A DNA stretch of 64,000 nucleotides. Source: Zymoseptoria tritici IPO323 (Eukaryota; Ascomycota; Dothideomycetes; Mycosphaerellales; Mycosphaerellaceae). Below the pieces are notes generated by a model, which was not told the DNA's origin, made no database searches, and saw nothing but the letters and a program-made list of their open reading frames with translations. Shown here piece by piece: positions 39,542-50,613 of the stretch. Location of the stretch: positions 1,736,001-1,800,000 of the forward strand of contig NC_018217.1 in the NCBI RefSeq assembly GCF_000219625.1. Reading direction: 5' to 3'. The stretch's first letter is position 1; each line of letters begins with the position of its first letter. The position numbers and the translations under genes are program-made.

Positions 39542-40351
39542 GAGGGTGTGGCAGATGAGCGATGTGTCTCGCAGGTGCTGCTGGAGTGTTCAGAGGACAG
39601 GAAGCCACGGCGAGGACCCTCATTGCCACTCCTACACACGGCCTCTCTGGGAAGCGATCGTCTTTGCGTCAGGCCTCGAATCGCGGATAGTCCGGCGGCA
39701 GACCAAGCCAATTGCTGCTTCGGCTGTGGGAAGAGCGTTAGAGATATATGGCGCTTCACTTCTTCCGGGATGCAGCAGCTTGTTCGCGGAGCCTACTTGA
39801 TGCAGACCGTGCAATCTACAAGTGTTGAGACGAACTGTTGTGACAGACGAGACAACCGTAGTACTGTGAGCGCTGACATGCCACTCCCAGATCTGGCTTC
39901 TGCTCGGGAAAGATCGTGGATGGATGACGTTTGCACGGCAACGATTAAGGCGGCGGACTCTATACTTCCTTCAATACATGGCAGCAGATCCGTTCGTCTG
40001 AAATCGAAAGCAGATTGTGTTTTCAATTGCACGTTCCCACAATGTTACACAAAGCACAGCCAATCAGCACCAAAATGGCGATTATCGTGCGGACAAAACA
40101 TACGCAGCCTTGGGCGTCTGCACCCATTTGATCTCTGCAAGGCATTTGGTCGTCGACGTCGCCTGACAAGCCTTGTCCTTCTCTCGGAAACCATCAGAGG
40201 GTCGCAGCCATCAGAGTTTTCCTGCAAGTTCAAGACAGCAACGTGCTTGTTGCTGGCAGGGATCGACCTTGTGACGTTCGTGACGGCGTGCGTGACGGAC
40301 GATTTGGTGCTTTTGGTCGTGATAAAAAAGCCGGTTCGCCAAGACTATGTA

Positions 40352-40368
40352 TAGGGTTAGGGTTTAGG
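40352..40368 (+). repeat. interstitial telomere-like motif
   Basis: TAGGGTTAGGGTTTAGG equals nearly three units of the TTAGGG repeat that fungi of this group use at telomeres. It is too short to prove telomeric origin. Confidence 0.5.
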
Positions 40369-41563
40369 TGATGCAAAAGCGGTGGGACGATAGCAATAAC
40401 ATCGCATGTGTTGCACTTTTACATATACAAGTATTGTTTATTTAATAGCTGTATGTCTATAGATTAATTTAAGCCTAGAATCATCGGAATCGAGTATGTA
40501 TAAGGTAAATTAAGTAGGATTCTCGACTTTGCGGATTTTCGGCTTCGAATTCGGATATAAACAACATAGCTCCTCGAGCAACATCGAGTATTCTTTACTC
40601 TACGAACATCGCACAACTATAAAACCGGTACCGATGTGAAGAACGGACGACGACGGATACGCACATCGAAAGAAAAAACGCGCCTGGGGCGCATTTACCT
40701 ATAGCCCTTCGACACGGTAAAGCACAGGATCGTTACGAACGTCACGCACAGAACACACCAAAAAAGGCCGGTTTTCGTGTGCGTGATAATCGTTTTCACG
40801 CACCAGAGACGATCCCTGGTTGCTGGGTCTTCGACACCATGACGACCTTAGCACTGAGCGAACCCTGCATGAGTATCCCTATCACTACCCCTTGACTCAA
40901 TGTCACCATTAATGGCGGGCCAAGCCTGTCCCAATTAACGAACTGAATTCCAACAGCGGCACCTGATCTTCTGGGTACCTCGTATCGGAGCTCGCGCCTT
41001 CATGCAGCATGGTTTGCTCGGGCATTAATGCGGACTTCCCCTCTTATCGTGACCAACTTTCTGGGATGCCGGACAGGACGAGCAGGGGTCGACTGTCGAG
41101 TATTGAAATTTGAGACGAGCAGAACGTCGAGCCTGAAGACCGGGTTCGAGGTTCGATACTACCTCGTATTATCCTAGAGATCCTCACACAAGCTCGCAAA
41201 TGCCGGTAACATGCCCGTGATCTTCTCAAGTCTGGTCTAGACCTCATACCTCGCCTACCGGCGATGTGGGGTGCACTGATGAATCGGCACAAGCGTTAGC
41301 AAGAGCATACAGGCAACGACATGACCTGACCAGACCGTTACAGCAATGCGAACAGAACATGGTCCATCGCACGAGTTTCTCTGGTAATGGCCAGCAAGCA
41401 TCCGCCAGGCTACGAACACGCACGAGAAACGAGAATGTTTCTATGGTCCCTAGTCCACGGGAGGGCAAGGCGTGCTTGCTCTATACGGGATACCTTGTCA
41501 CAGGGCATCGCAGCAAGCCCCACACTAGCATGCAATAGGCTGGGGCCAACACTCATCCTTAGG

Positions 41564-41635
41564 GCAAGAATCGCTGTCTGTCCTTGCGAGAATGGCTTTG
41601 CAAGAATCGCTGTCTGTCCTTGCGAGAATGGCTTT
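41564..41635 (+). repeat. 36-bp perfect tandem duplication
   Basis: Two identical 36-bp copies (41564-41599 and 41600-41635) beginning GCAAGAATCGCTGTC and ending GAATGGCTTT. No protein is evident around it. Confidence 0.9.
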
Positions 41636-42023
41636 GCGACGTTTCGGAGCCAAGGTGAGCCCAGAGAATCAACTCCGCTCGTCTAAAGAGGGTATCGACA
41701 GAGCTCGTGTGCGAGCAGGATCTTTCATCCTCGACCCGGGCAGACTTCCGTACAAGGCCACATGGCGGAAGGACGATCATCGTTGATATCAATGCCCTCT
41801 CGATACGAGAAACCCGGCCCTTGTGAATGCATTGCATGTCTCACCTGTCCCGTAATAAGTCTGTCTGGGGTCTGGCCCCATCACGGTACAAATGTCGAGG
41901 CAGGTACTGCTCGCTCGAGCGTCCTCAAGTCATCCCGCACGAAGCCACATCTCAATTGCTAAGCAACGCTCGAAACGATCCTACCTGGCCCTACGAAACA
42001 TCACTCCTACAGACATCGCCAGC

Positions 42024-42420
42024 ATGAAGACTTTAACTATCCTAATCGCGGCTATCTCTGCAGCTACCGTCTCGGTCGCCGCTAAGCGCTGTCCTCCTAG
42101 CAACAAATTCGACTGGGCTCCGATATCCTACCTCAACGTTAATCGTGGAGATTTCGGCGACGGCGGCGCATGCATAAATGCACAATATAACTGGGATTTT
42201 GACTATCAGCCTGATTGCATTGCCGATATCTACTTAAGTCAGGTATGATCACCGTTGACGTACGATGTTAATCTTTTGCTTATCACTCTTCTAGCAATAG
42301 AAGGGCATATGTTGCCTTCCGTGGAAAGGCGGCGAAGAGGTCCATAAGTATTACGTGGCCAATTGCCAGGCCTTGGGAGGGGATCCTCATGATGAAAGTC
42401 CCAACGTCTTCCCTTGTTGA
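42024..42420 (+). CDS. small secreted cysteine-rich protein (effector-like), two exons
   Basis: Exon 1 (42024-42242) encodes a signal peptide (MKTLTILIAAISAATVSVAA) and a mature N-terminus KRCPPSNKFDW with three Cys. The intron starts with GTATGA at 42243. Its end carries two acceptors, TCTAG (42294) and AATAG (42300). Using the second gives exon 2 (42301-42420), a 112-residue protein with four further Cys (a CC pair, then NCQ and a terminal Cys). Using the first puts a TAG stop as the second codon and gives ~74 residues. After the TGA at 42418 another frame stays open to 42635 and contains five more Cys (HGHCYDH, GSCSCGG, YRCW), so the gene may be longer or frameshifted. Not recognised as a known family. 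A secreted apoplastic role is inference from size, signal peptide and Cys content. Confidence 0.6.
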
Positions 42421-43745
42421 GTCTTCCCGGGTCGCATACTGGATCGATGAACGAGGCCTATGGCGGAATCCATGGGCATTGTTATGATCATCGGTCAAAT
42501 CAGGGCTCTTGTTCTTGTGGTGGAGTTGGCTACCGGTGCTGGCTGGCGCGGTCACTTATCGAATCGGTACCGATGTTTCCTTCGGGTCAGTGGTGGTGGA
42601 GGTCTGGGCACATACGGCACGCTCAAGTACAATAATGACAACACTCTCGCCTACACCAGCGCTTGGAGGCATCTCAACAAGCTCATTTGTAGGCCGAACA
42701 GCATGTCGAGGAATGGAGTTCCTCACTTCCTGCTCTCAGCTCAGGCCATCGGTCAATGGAAGGCCCTGAACGTCCGCTGGAGTCCTGGGCCTCGTCGAGT
42801 CCTGGTCCGAGTTCTAGTGCCAAATCTCAGTCCTGATGATGCTGCCCGTGTCTCTCCACTCTCCTTTTGTTTTCCACCTCAGACGACACTCCGTAAATCA
42901 CTCTCTCATGCAGCAAAACTCTGCGGAAGAACAGAGCTCACCGTGCTGTCAATCGTTCTCCTGTCCACGGGTTGCTTCATGGCGTGGTTTTCATGCCGTG
43001 GTTTGTCAAACAATTTCCCAGATCTATCAACGAGAGATACAAGCGCCTGCGGATGCCTCACGGATAAATCATATCCGCGCACGCTCGGTCGCCGAACTCT
43101 TGCCGCAGCAGTGCCGCAACTTCGATGGTGGGCGTGGGGTATGCATGGGCGAACATGAAGACCACGGACAGCCAATCTTGCTCGCCCGTGCGTTCGATTC
43201 CTTGACAATCCAATGCCGAGATAATGGATCGCCTCATGTGCTCTGCCCGAGGTCGTCTCCCCGATGCGAACAGGCGCTGCAGCCCTCTGTCGATGTGATG
43301 AGCATTGCGAGGGAACGAGCAAACGAGCAACCTGGCAACCTGGCTTGAACCACACGCTGCTGATTCATCATCCATTCAGACATATTTCCATCATGCTGTG
43401 AGATGCACGCTGTTCTCAACCTCACCTCGATCAACCTCGCGACGAGAACGAATATTTCTTTTGCCAACAACGACATCGGGTGTAAGATCGGGAAATTGTC
43501 GCCATCTCCTCGTATATGGCCTATAGACGGCATGTAGTCCGAGCGCCGGAGACGGCACTCGGTGTTATCCGGCCAGGAGATGCTGAGAGTGAACATGGTA
43601 CAATGATCCTGGTAGTAGGAAAACCCCGGACCGCAGCTCGCCGCAGCACTGATGGAGATGGCCATGATATCCATCCACGACACTACGAAACACATCCAGC
43701 GGATCTTGATTCCGCTTCTACAGGCTCGCAGCTGACGCCGGCAAC
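42421..43745. other. spacer downstream of the secreted-protein gene
   Basis: About 1.3 kb. The first ~215 bp may belong to the Cys-rich gene in another frame (see that entry). The rest holds overlapping frames with no recognisable domain. Confidence 0.4.
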
Positions 43746-44767
43746 ATGACGACCCTCCAATTCCAACACCCCAAACCCGGAGCGAAGTTGAAAGTCATCG
43801 GCGCAGGTACAGCACACAACAGTCTGCTCAACCCTGCTCGAGAACTGACATCCATTCCCACAGGTCTCCCACGTACGGGCACCAATTCTCTCTGCGCCGC
43901 GCTTCAAATCCTCCTCGACGGTCCCTGCTACCACAGCGGCGTCCAATACACGTACGCCGCCTACGATGAGAAGCACATCAAAACTCTCACCCGCGTGGCA
44001 GCCCAGTACCCTTACACCTCGGATTCGCGCCCGCACATCGAACAGGAGCTCAAAGACCTTCTAGATGGCTTCGTTGCCACGGCCGATCCGCCTCTGTCGT
44101 TGATCTACGATGTGCTGCTCCGTCTGTACCCGGACGCCATTGTCGTGGTGACCACCCGCGATCGGGACTCGTGGACGAGAGCGATGATGGAGGTCCTGCG
44201 AATTGCCTTGCCGCCGCGGCTTTTGTTCTGGTGGATTCCGAATCTACGGTGGTTGCCACAATTTTCCGATGCGTGCGGGAATGTTTTGTTCCAGAAGTAT
44301 GGATTGTTGCTCAGGGATGTGGAGACGGCTATCGCGACGTGGGAGAGGCATATGGCTGAGCTTGAGAGGGTTGTGCCGAAGGGCCAGCTGGTTTATGTTG
44401 ACGTCAAGGATGGCTGGGAGCCGCTGTGCAAGGTCAGTGCGTTGTGGTGATGCGAAACATGGCTGGAGCTGACGCGAGGTTTGGTGTTGCTGTGCAGGCG
44501 CTTGATCGACCGATTCCGGACATACCATTCCCGAGACTCAACGATGCGAAAGATTTCGAGGATCACTTCAAGAAGTTGGCTGTTCGAGGACTGGCCCGGT
44601 GGGCGTTGTTTGGAGTCACGCTATCTGCAGCGACGTTGGGTGCTCTGCTCATCGGAGTCAAGATGCTCGAAACTCCGCCGACGTTCATGGAACGGAAGTC
44701 TGGCCTCTTGTCCGCAGTTGGTGGGGGCTTGCTAGCACTTGGTGCTCTGCTGACGCGCTACATTTAG
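43746..44767 (+). CDS. P-loop sulfotransferase-like membrane protein (Sulfotransfer_4 type)
   Basis: Three exons give 299 residues: 43746-43806, 43864-44432, 44498-44767. The first join creates KVIGAGLPRTGTNSLCAAL, the 5'-phosphosulfate (PAPS)-binding P-loop typical of the fungal Sulfotransfer_4/NAD-dependent-epimerase-associated family. VVVTTRDRDSWTRAM (~125) is the second conserved strand-helix. The second join gives EPLCK-ALDRPIPDIPFPRLNDAKDF, a signature of this family's C-terminus. The last ~70 residues contain two hydrophobic segments (WALFGVTLSAATLGALLIGV and LLSAVGGGLLALGALL), suggesting membrane anchoring. The substrate is unknown, and sulfotransferase activity has not generally been shown for these fungal proteins. 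Confidence 0.85.
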
Positions 44768-45091
44768 TGCTATCACTTGCAAGTTCAAGAACAGGGTCTC
44801 AAATGAACTGCGACGATATTGGACCCCACCTCGAGACCTCCCTTCGACAAACCTCTTTGTGAACTTGGATTGTCTCGAGATCGAGCGCGAGGACTCATCG
44901 CAGACAAGACGTTCAATGCACCCCTTTGCTCTTACTCTGCACAGCGCTCAGTGCTGGCGCTCGCTGGAAGCATTCTCAAGAACACAACCTCGGACAGCAT
45001 CCAACGCGACAAAAGATCACCTTCTTAACACTTGAAAAGCACTGCAAAACGACATCAAGCTTCTAAAACTATTCAATCCATCATCAGGCCC
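44768..45091. other. convergent spacer
   Basis: About 320 bp between convergent genes; presumably 3' UTRs. Confidence 0.5.
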
Positions 45092-47005
45092 TCAAATAAA
45101 CCCCCTCCCAACAACTCCCTTTCCCTTTCCACCCCTCATCCCACCCTCCGCCTCTCCGAAATCCTCCCCTCGATCCCGATAACTATCAATAAACTCACTC
45201 TCCCTCCACTCATTCACCGTCTCCCACCAATTCCCTCCTCCATCGCTCCTCATCTCCTCTCCAGTTCTCACTTCAGCCGCTGAAGCCGCCGCTCGTCTCG
45301 CCTCCGCATTCCAATCGCTGTCCTCCGCCGCCCACTCATCCTTCATCTGGTGGTCGAAGTGGTCGTCTTCCTCTTCTTCAATGTCGGAAAACTCGAACGA
45401 TGGAGAGAACGGATCGTCATGTTCGACGGGTGAGTTGAAGGAAGGATCATTCGTAGCGCGGGAGTAGATGGAGCTGGTAACTCGTTTACGCGGAGAGGTG
45501 ATGGTCGGGTAAGGGTTCCGAGAGGAAGATTGGCGGTGCTGATGAGGGTTAAGAGGAGCGGGAAAGAGACCTGTGCTGCTGTCGGATGAGGCCGGCGGGG
45601 ATTGCAGACTTTGGAGTGGTGTTGGGGAGAGATGTGGCGGTGGGCTATCGGTGGTGGACTGCTCGGGCGTGGAGTGGTTGTGGATACTCTGCGCGCGGGC
45701 GAAGAAGCCAAGGGAGTCGAGGCGGCGTGTTCGAGGGATGTGATCTTCCGACTTGCGTTTCGACGATGGTGGAGTCGGCAGCTTCGGTGGTGGAGGTAGT
45801 GTCGGAGGACGCGGTGTATCCTTTGGCGGTGGAATGGGCTTTCGAGCGGAAACATGCCTCGCAGGCATCGAAGACTCTTCCGCGACGGGTGCCTTATACT
45901 TTGAAGGCTTCATGCCCGCCGGTCTCGAACCCGGCAACTCCACATCCGGCAACCTCATCTCTCTCTGACTCGCCCTCCCACTCCTCCTCCTCCCCATGAA
46001 CGGGTTCATCGGATTCTGTACCTCGCCCTTCATCTTCGTCCCTTCCACCCAAGCCACATGATCCTCCTGCCCGGCCTCCCTCCCAGGCCGGATCGGCTCC
46101 CTCACCTTCGCTACAAAGTCTTCCACATACTTCCTCTCCTCATCGCCCTCCCTCCTCCTCTCCCCGCTCCTACCTTCACCCCACCTCCTCTCATCCCCGG
46201 TAACAGCCCTCATCGTCCTCCTCAACCGCACCGCACATTCCCACATCGCCCTCACGACCCCTTCTCCCTGGAAAGACCACTCCACACTGCCCCTCAACCA
46301 CGCCTCCAACCATCTCACCCGCTTACTCCTTCCCCACAGTCGCGGACTGATTCTCGCGACCAGACATCCCGCCAGAGCAATCATACCGGGCACATTCGCC
46401 GCCACGGCGATGAGCTTGCACGCACTGCACTTTCCATCTTGGTAGACCCATCTCGTGCGATGCGTTTGTGGAGCTCGCCCAAACGTGGCGGTGAACTTGT
46501 CCACAGAGTACCACACGGCGTTCATTTCTTGCAGTAAACCCAACGTGTCCGGGTCGAGCCAGCATTTTCCAATGACGGGGTCCCAGTCCCGGAGAGCTTC
46601 TGTGGAGACTTCGTCGCGGACAAAGTCCAGTACGCTGTTCACCGGTGATGGCGCCAGGTGTTTGTGTACGGTGCAGAAGTAGTTGAGGATCGAGTATCTC
46701 GGTTTGACGAGCAGGTGGGCGGGCAAGTTGGAAATTTGAGCGCGATGGGCGGTGGTGTGGGCGGCGTGGATGGAGAGGGTGCGTGGTGGGAGGGGACCGA
46801 AGATCGGGGCGAGGAGGGAGATGTCGGATGTGGTGAGGTCGGTGTAGGAACGGGGTGGGTAGTTGTTGTAGTGGTGGCGGTGACGGTGGGTGGATGATGA
46901 GTGGCGGGTGGAGAAAGAGGTAGGTGCTGGGTTGGAGCTGGAGGCTGGCATGGTAGGCGGATTCGTTGGAGTGTTGCGTCCGTATGGGAAGTGTCTTGCT
47001 GCCAT
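45092..47005 (-). CDS. hypothetical protein, conserved-looking N-terminal half, disordered C-terminal half
   Basis: A single-exon 637-residue protein. The N-terminal ~50 residues are Ser/Thr/His-rich. Residues ~55-260 look folded: SLLAPIFGPLPPRTLSIHA, KPRYSILNYFCTVHKHLAP, DWDPVIGKCWLDPDTLGLLQEM, then a CSAC pair within a hydrophobic segment (KLIAVAANVPGMIALAGCLVARI). From ~260 on it is charged (ERRREGDEE) and then Pro/Ser-rich with poly-Pro runs, ending in acidic and Gly-rich sequence. I do not recognise a named domain. The alternation of a compact Trp-rich block and a long disordered tail suggests a scaffold or nuclear protein, but no function can be assigned. Confidence 0.75.
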   Translation of the reverse strand: MAARHFPYGRNTPTNPPTMPASSSNPAPTSFSTRHSSSTHRHRHHYNNYPPRSYTDLTTSDISLLAPIFGPLPPRTLSIHAAHTTAHRAQISNLPAHLLVKPRYSILNYFCTVHKHLAPSPVNSVLDFVRDEVSTEALRDWDPVIGKCWLDPDTLGLLQEMNAVWYSVDKFTATFGRAPQTHRTRWVYQDGKCSACKLIAVAANVPGMIALAGCLVARISPRLWGRSKRVRWLEAWLRGSVEWSFQGEGVVRAMWECAVRLRRTMRAVTGDERRWGEGRSGERRREGDEERKYVEDFVAKVREPIRPGREAGQEDHVAWVEGTKMKGEVQNPMNPFMGRRRSGRASQREMRLPDVELPGSRPAGMKPSKYKAPVAEESSMPARHVSARKPIPPPKDTPRPPTLPPPPKLPTPPSSKRKSEDHIPRTRRLDSLGFFARAQSIHNHSTPEQSTTDSPPPHLSPTPLQSLQSPPASSDSSTGLFPAPLNPHQHRQSSSRNPYPTITSPRKRVTSSIYSRATNDPSFNSPVEHDDPFSPSFEFSDIEEEEDDHFDHQMKDEWAAEDSDWNAEARRAAASAAEVRTGEEMRSDGGGNWWETVNEWRESEFIDSYRDRGEDFGEAEGGMRGGKGKGVVGRGFI

Positions 47006-48382
47006 CTGGCTGTTTGGTATGATGATTGCGTGTATGCGGACTTGTCTCAGTTGCGAGCGTAGACTGCCGGCAGTCTGATCTCGTCTCGTCTGGTCGATGT
47101 CTCAGGTGTGATGTGCGTGGATTTTGGATGCCCGGTCTCTGCGTGTGTGAGGTGCCGTTGCAATAGTAAAAGACAGGCTGCTACCTCAATGTATTGTCGA
47201 TGAAGTCCGTTGAAGCGTTGCTTTGATGGAATAGAAAGCAGGAAAAGAGGAGATCCAAAGGTCCTCGTCGCCACCTCGACGACCATGCTCATCTTATTGT
47301 GCTACGCCAACTCGCACTCGAGGAAGAAAGGAAGGCATAATCCAATATGAGATGTCCCGCCCAACAATGAGCTGCAACAAAGAGTCGTGATGGAAATAGC
47401 ACAGCCAAAGGGAGGGAAGATGGAGAGCTCGAAATTGAAAGAAAGTCCAGCTCATTCATTTGCGTCGTGTGAGGCACAGGACGATACTCACCTCGCGATA
47501 GATCCGAACGGTTACAGTTATCGCCGTTGCTGTCGTCGTCAAGTCAAAGTTCAAGCCGATGCAGGCTCTTCACTCCTCTACGGGCGTCAGTAACATACCT
47601 TGTTTTTGCCAGCAGGGAATCCAGTCGTTGTTCGTTACTCGTCGTTGTGGTGGAAATGATTGTCGTATGATAATTGTTGTTCTCTCCTCTCCAGGACTTT
47701 AGATTCGTACAGCTCATATCTCCCATTCAGATCTCGGATCGACTGCTGCTCGACCTCATGCACCGATTCCGCCGACGAGGCATCGGATCTTTGTCTCCTT
47801 TCCAAGGTCGTCCTTTGCATCGAACATCTTCTGCTCATCTCGTGACCATAGCCAAGCTGCGGCTGATTCAAGGCCGATGAACCTCGAGCTCCACGTCATC
47901 AATAAGCATTATGTTTCAATTCCTCCATCTCTTCTCTCTTCTGGGTGACGTCTGTGCCTTTCAATGACCATCGTTCATTCATGCATCCTGTCCAATCTCG
48001 CCGGAAATTCCCTGGGTCTCTTTCTTTCCTGTCCTCTTACACAACAAAGAAAATCTCCATCCCATATACCCTGCCCCACAATGGCGGTGTTGAGCCGGGG
48101 GTGTTCAAAAGGGAAAGCCGCTCAAACGCTGACAATAAATATTCAAATCAAAAAATATGGTTCCAAAGTGTGTTGAATGCAGATGCTTTCTCCCATGGTT
48201 CTTGTGTGACGTGGCGTCGATATGGCTGAGAGTTCTCGTTTCTCTGCTGTTCTCGTCCTCGGCGGCGGGAGCGTATCCGGAAGGTGGAGTCGAACTGATG
48301 GGTCAGTCGAGGGTTCAGTATATCGTCGTCAATGGCACGATCCAAATCAAGTCACATGACCATCCTTTGGGCACGCGTGAAC
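47006..48382. other. intergenic region without a supported gene
   Basis: About 1.4 kb between two minus-strand genes; promoter and leader of the 637-residue protein at the left, 3' UTR of the PHD gene at the right. Only short frames. Confidence 0.45.
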
Positions 48383-49845
48383 TCATCTCCCTCGTACACC
48401 TTTCGCACCGCCGGGCCTCGTACAAAGCCAACAAGTAAAGCCACCTCCCTGTCCACTGCTGGCCGTTGGATTACAGCTCCAATGTGCCCACTGCGTGCAC
48501 ATGGTGCATTGAATCAGCGGTAATCCTCTCTCTTCCGTGATGCCGCAGTGACAGCGGATACGTTTCGCGGCATGCCCATTGACCATGCCAGCTCTTTGCT
48601 GTGGATGTTGCTGCATCGATCGCGAGGGCTGCTGGTATAACGACATGTCCGCCGCGTACTGAGGAGGATGAGTGGGCGAGACACTCGGCTGTGGGTGTGG
48701 AAACTGCTGCAGCTGTTCCCGGGAAAGGAGGCTCCATCGTCGATTGTGGTCGTCGAGAGTATGCGGGTTCCAGCCTGGGAAGCCGGGCGAGAAATCTTCT
48801 GGTCCTCTTGACGTGGCAGCTCCTATCGGCGAGGATGTGTCCATTGGACAGGTATCGATCGAGCTTGTGGCGGAAGAGCTAGTCACTCTGCGGCCGTTGG
48901 GGGTGGTCCCCGTATTTGTTGGCTTGCGTAGACTTCCTCCTCGACGGAGAGAGGCTGCAGCGGCGATGGCAGCGCGGGAAGGTGTGACCTTCATCGACAT
49001 GGCAGATCCGGATCGTGGGAGGGACAAGCCTTCGAGGTTCTCTACCGGCGGATCCAGTCGAATAGACTTGGTGCGGGCCAGCGACGTGAACGATGTTGTC
49101 CGGGAAGGTGTGTTGTCATCCTTCTCATCCTCCGACGCCTCTTCATCACTCGAGTCGGAATCGAACAGACCAGGATAGCGGTCGCGAATGGCTTTGTCTT
49201 TTGTTGGGCTGCAGGTGTTGACGAATCGAGTGCTAACGGCACTGGCACGACCCGACTCATCGACAGTGAGAACGATGGAGTTTCGTGGACGCGGAGGTGG
49301 TTTCTTCGTTTCGGAAATGGAGCCAAGCGGGACGGGCTTGCGAGATCGTTTGAGAGGAGACGCAGTGCGCGGCACGGAGAGTGCGCTGCTACTTCGACTA
49401 AGGGTTTCAGAGATCTTAGGTCGATTCGTACCTGTGGGGTTGCTTCGACGAAGTTGGTCTGCAGCATTGATGCCGTTGGTTGTGTCCGTGGAGGAGAAAG
49501 TGTCTGAATGTTTATCTTCGGAATTGGGGCTGTCTTGCCGAGCCATCTCAGGTCCTTGCGGACGCACCTTACGGGCGGAGGAGGCGTTCGACGGAAGGAC
49601 AGGCCGAATGGGCGAGCTATACACCAAAGAAGGATCCACGCTCGCGGAGGTCATGGGTGGCATTTGTGGTGGTGCGTGTGAAGTGTTGTATTGCCCGGCT
49701 GAAGCTGGTCTGAGCATCGCTTGCACATGATGAAAACTGCCCATTGCGGGAGTGTCAAAGGACGTCGCCTGTACGTTCGACTGCAGTGGAGCATTCGACC
49801 AAGGGATGGGCTGCACCGAGACTGGCGCGAATGGATCATCCAGAC

Positions 49846-49880
<35 letters not shown>

Positions 49881-50613
49881 TCCTTGTACATTGGCGGACT
49901 TCCCCACAACAACTGAGTTTGAGGAAAGACAGGAGCTGATTGAGGTCCTAGATTGCCAAACTGATAGACCTCCGGCGGAAACTGCAGATTAGGGTATTGC
50001 ATTGCTTGTGTTGCAGGTACTGCTTGACTGGAAGTGTAGCCCTGTTGAGGCGTCATGAACCTCCGCGAAGCAATAGTAGAGGGTGTGCCAAAAGCCACGT
50101 CTTGCGGTACCGGTTTCTTGACCGAACTTCCTCTCGTGGGTGGTGGAGTCTGCATGTGGGAGGAGTCAAAGGACATGGCGGCGGCGTGATGGACTTGAGG
50201 TGGTTGGGAGTATCCATATGCGGCAGGACTCCGCTGGAAAGTGACTTGATGTGGTGGTGGCATGGCCTGACCCTGTGCTGCCCCAGCAGATGCTTGCATA
50301 GTTGGGTAGTATTGGTTGGGCTGCATGTGAGGCTGTCCTTGCATGGGTGTCATGGTGGCATACTCGGACCGCCGGGGTGTGGTATAGCTCGGCATTTGAG
50401 GTGTGGTGAAGGCGTCTTGGAAGTGGGACGGGAAGTTGGTCGTCTTGGGCGTTTGAAAGGCATTGTGGGCGAAGGTGGTCGAGGTCGGAGTGGCCGTAGG
50501 ACTTGGGATGTTCCAGTCGACAGGACTAGATGCATTGACGATGAGCGGGAGGTCAGTGAAGGGATATGTCCAGACATTTCTCACCCGGTATATGTCTGTT
50601 GTTCAAAGTCCAT
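48383..50613 (-). CDS. PHD-finger protein with long low-complexity N-terminal region
   Basis: Two exons (50613-50585 and 50525-48383) give 723 residues. The 29-bp first exon (MDFEQQTYTG) is joined by an intron with a GTGAGA donor, CACTGAC branch and CTAG acceptor. It gives MDFEQQTYTGPVDWNIPSP, replacing an implausible intronic start. Most of the protein is Pro/Gln/Ser/Thr-rich, with repeated TP and PxY-type motifs, a Gln run from CAG repeats (~49851-49880), and basic SPLKRSRKPVP (nuclear-localisation-like). The C-terminal ~55 residues form a PHD finger: CHCGITEERGLPLIQCTMC, then WAHWSC, then CWLC, keeping the C4HC3-type spacing with the aromatic before the second pair. PHD fingers bind histone H3 tails, so a chromatin or transcription role is likely. 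Confidence 0.82.
49851..49880. repeat. CAG/CTG trinucleotide repeat in the PHD-finger gene
   Basis: A run of GCTGCTGCT on the + strand encodes about 10-11 consecutive Gln on the minus strand, interrupted by one CAA. Confidence 0.9.

Larger units (their letters stand above)
39542..42023. other. long spacer without supported gene; telomere-like motif and 36-bp duplication
   Basis: About 2.5 kb. An open stretch of 268 codons at 39548-40354 lacks an ATG start and resembles no family. A telomere-like TAGGGTTAGGGTTTAGG occurs at 40352-40368. Two related segments around 40270-40345 and 40730-40800 share GTGACGTTCGT-type and AAAAAAGCCGGTT-type sequence, partly inverted. AT content rises at 40430-40620. 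No gene could be supported. Confidence 0.45.

Noticed and set aside
39548..40354. 268-codon open frame on the + strand after prefoldin subunit 4
   Set aside because: It begins with GTG, has no good ATG, no recognisable domain and no splice partner; it overlaps the expected 3' UTR.
42460..43158. 232-codon + strand frame with hydrophobic segments
   Set aside because: It overlaps a better Cys-rich frame at its left end, matches nothing known and has no signal or domain.
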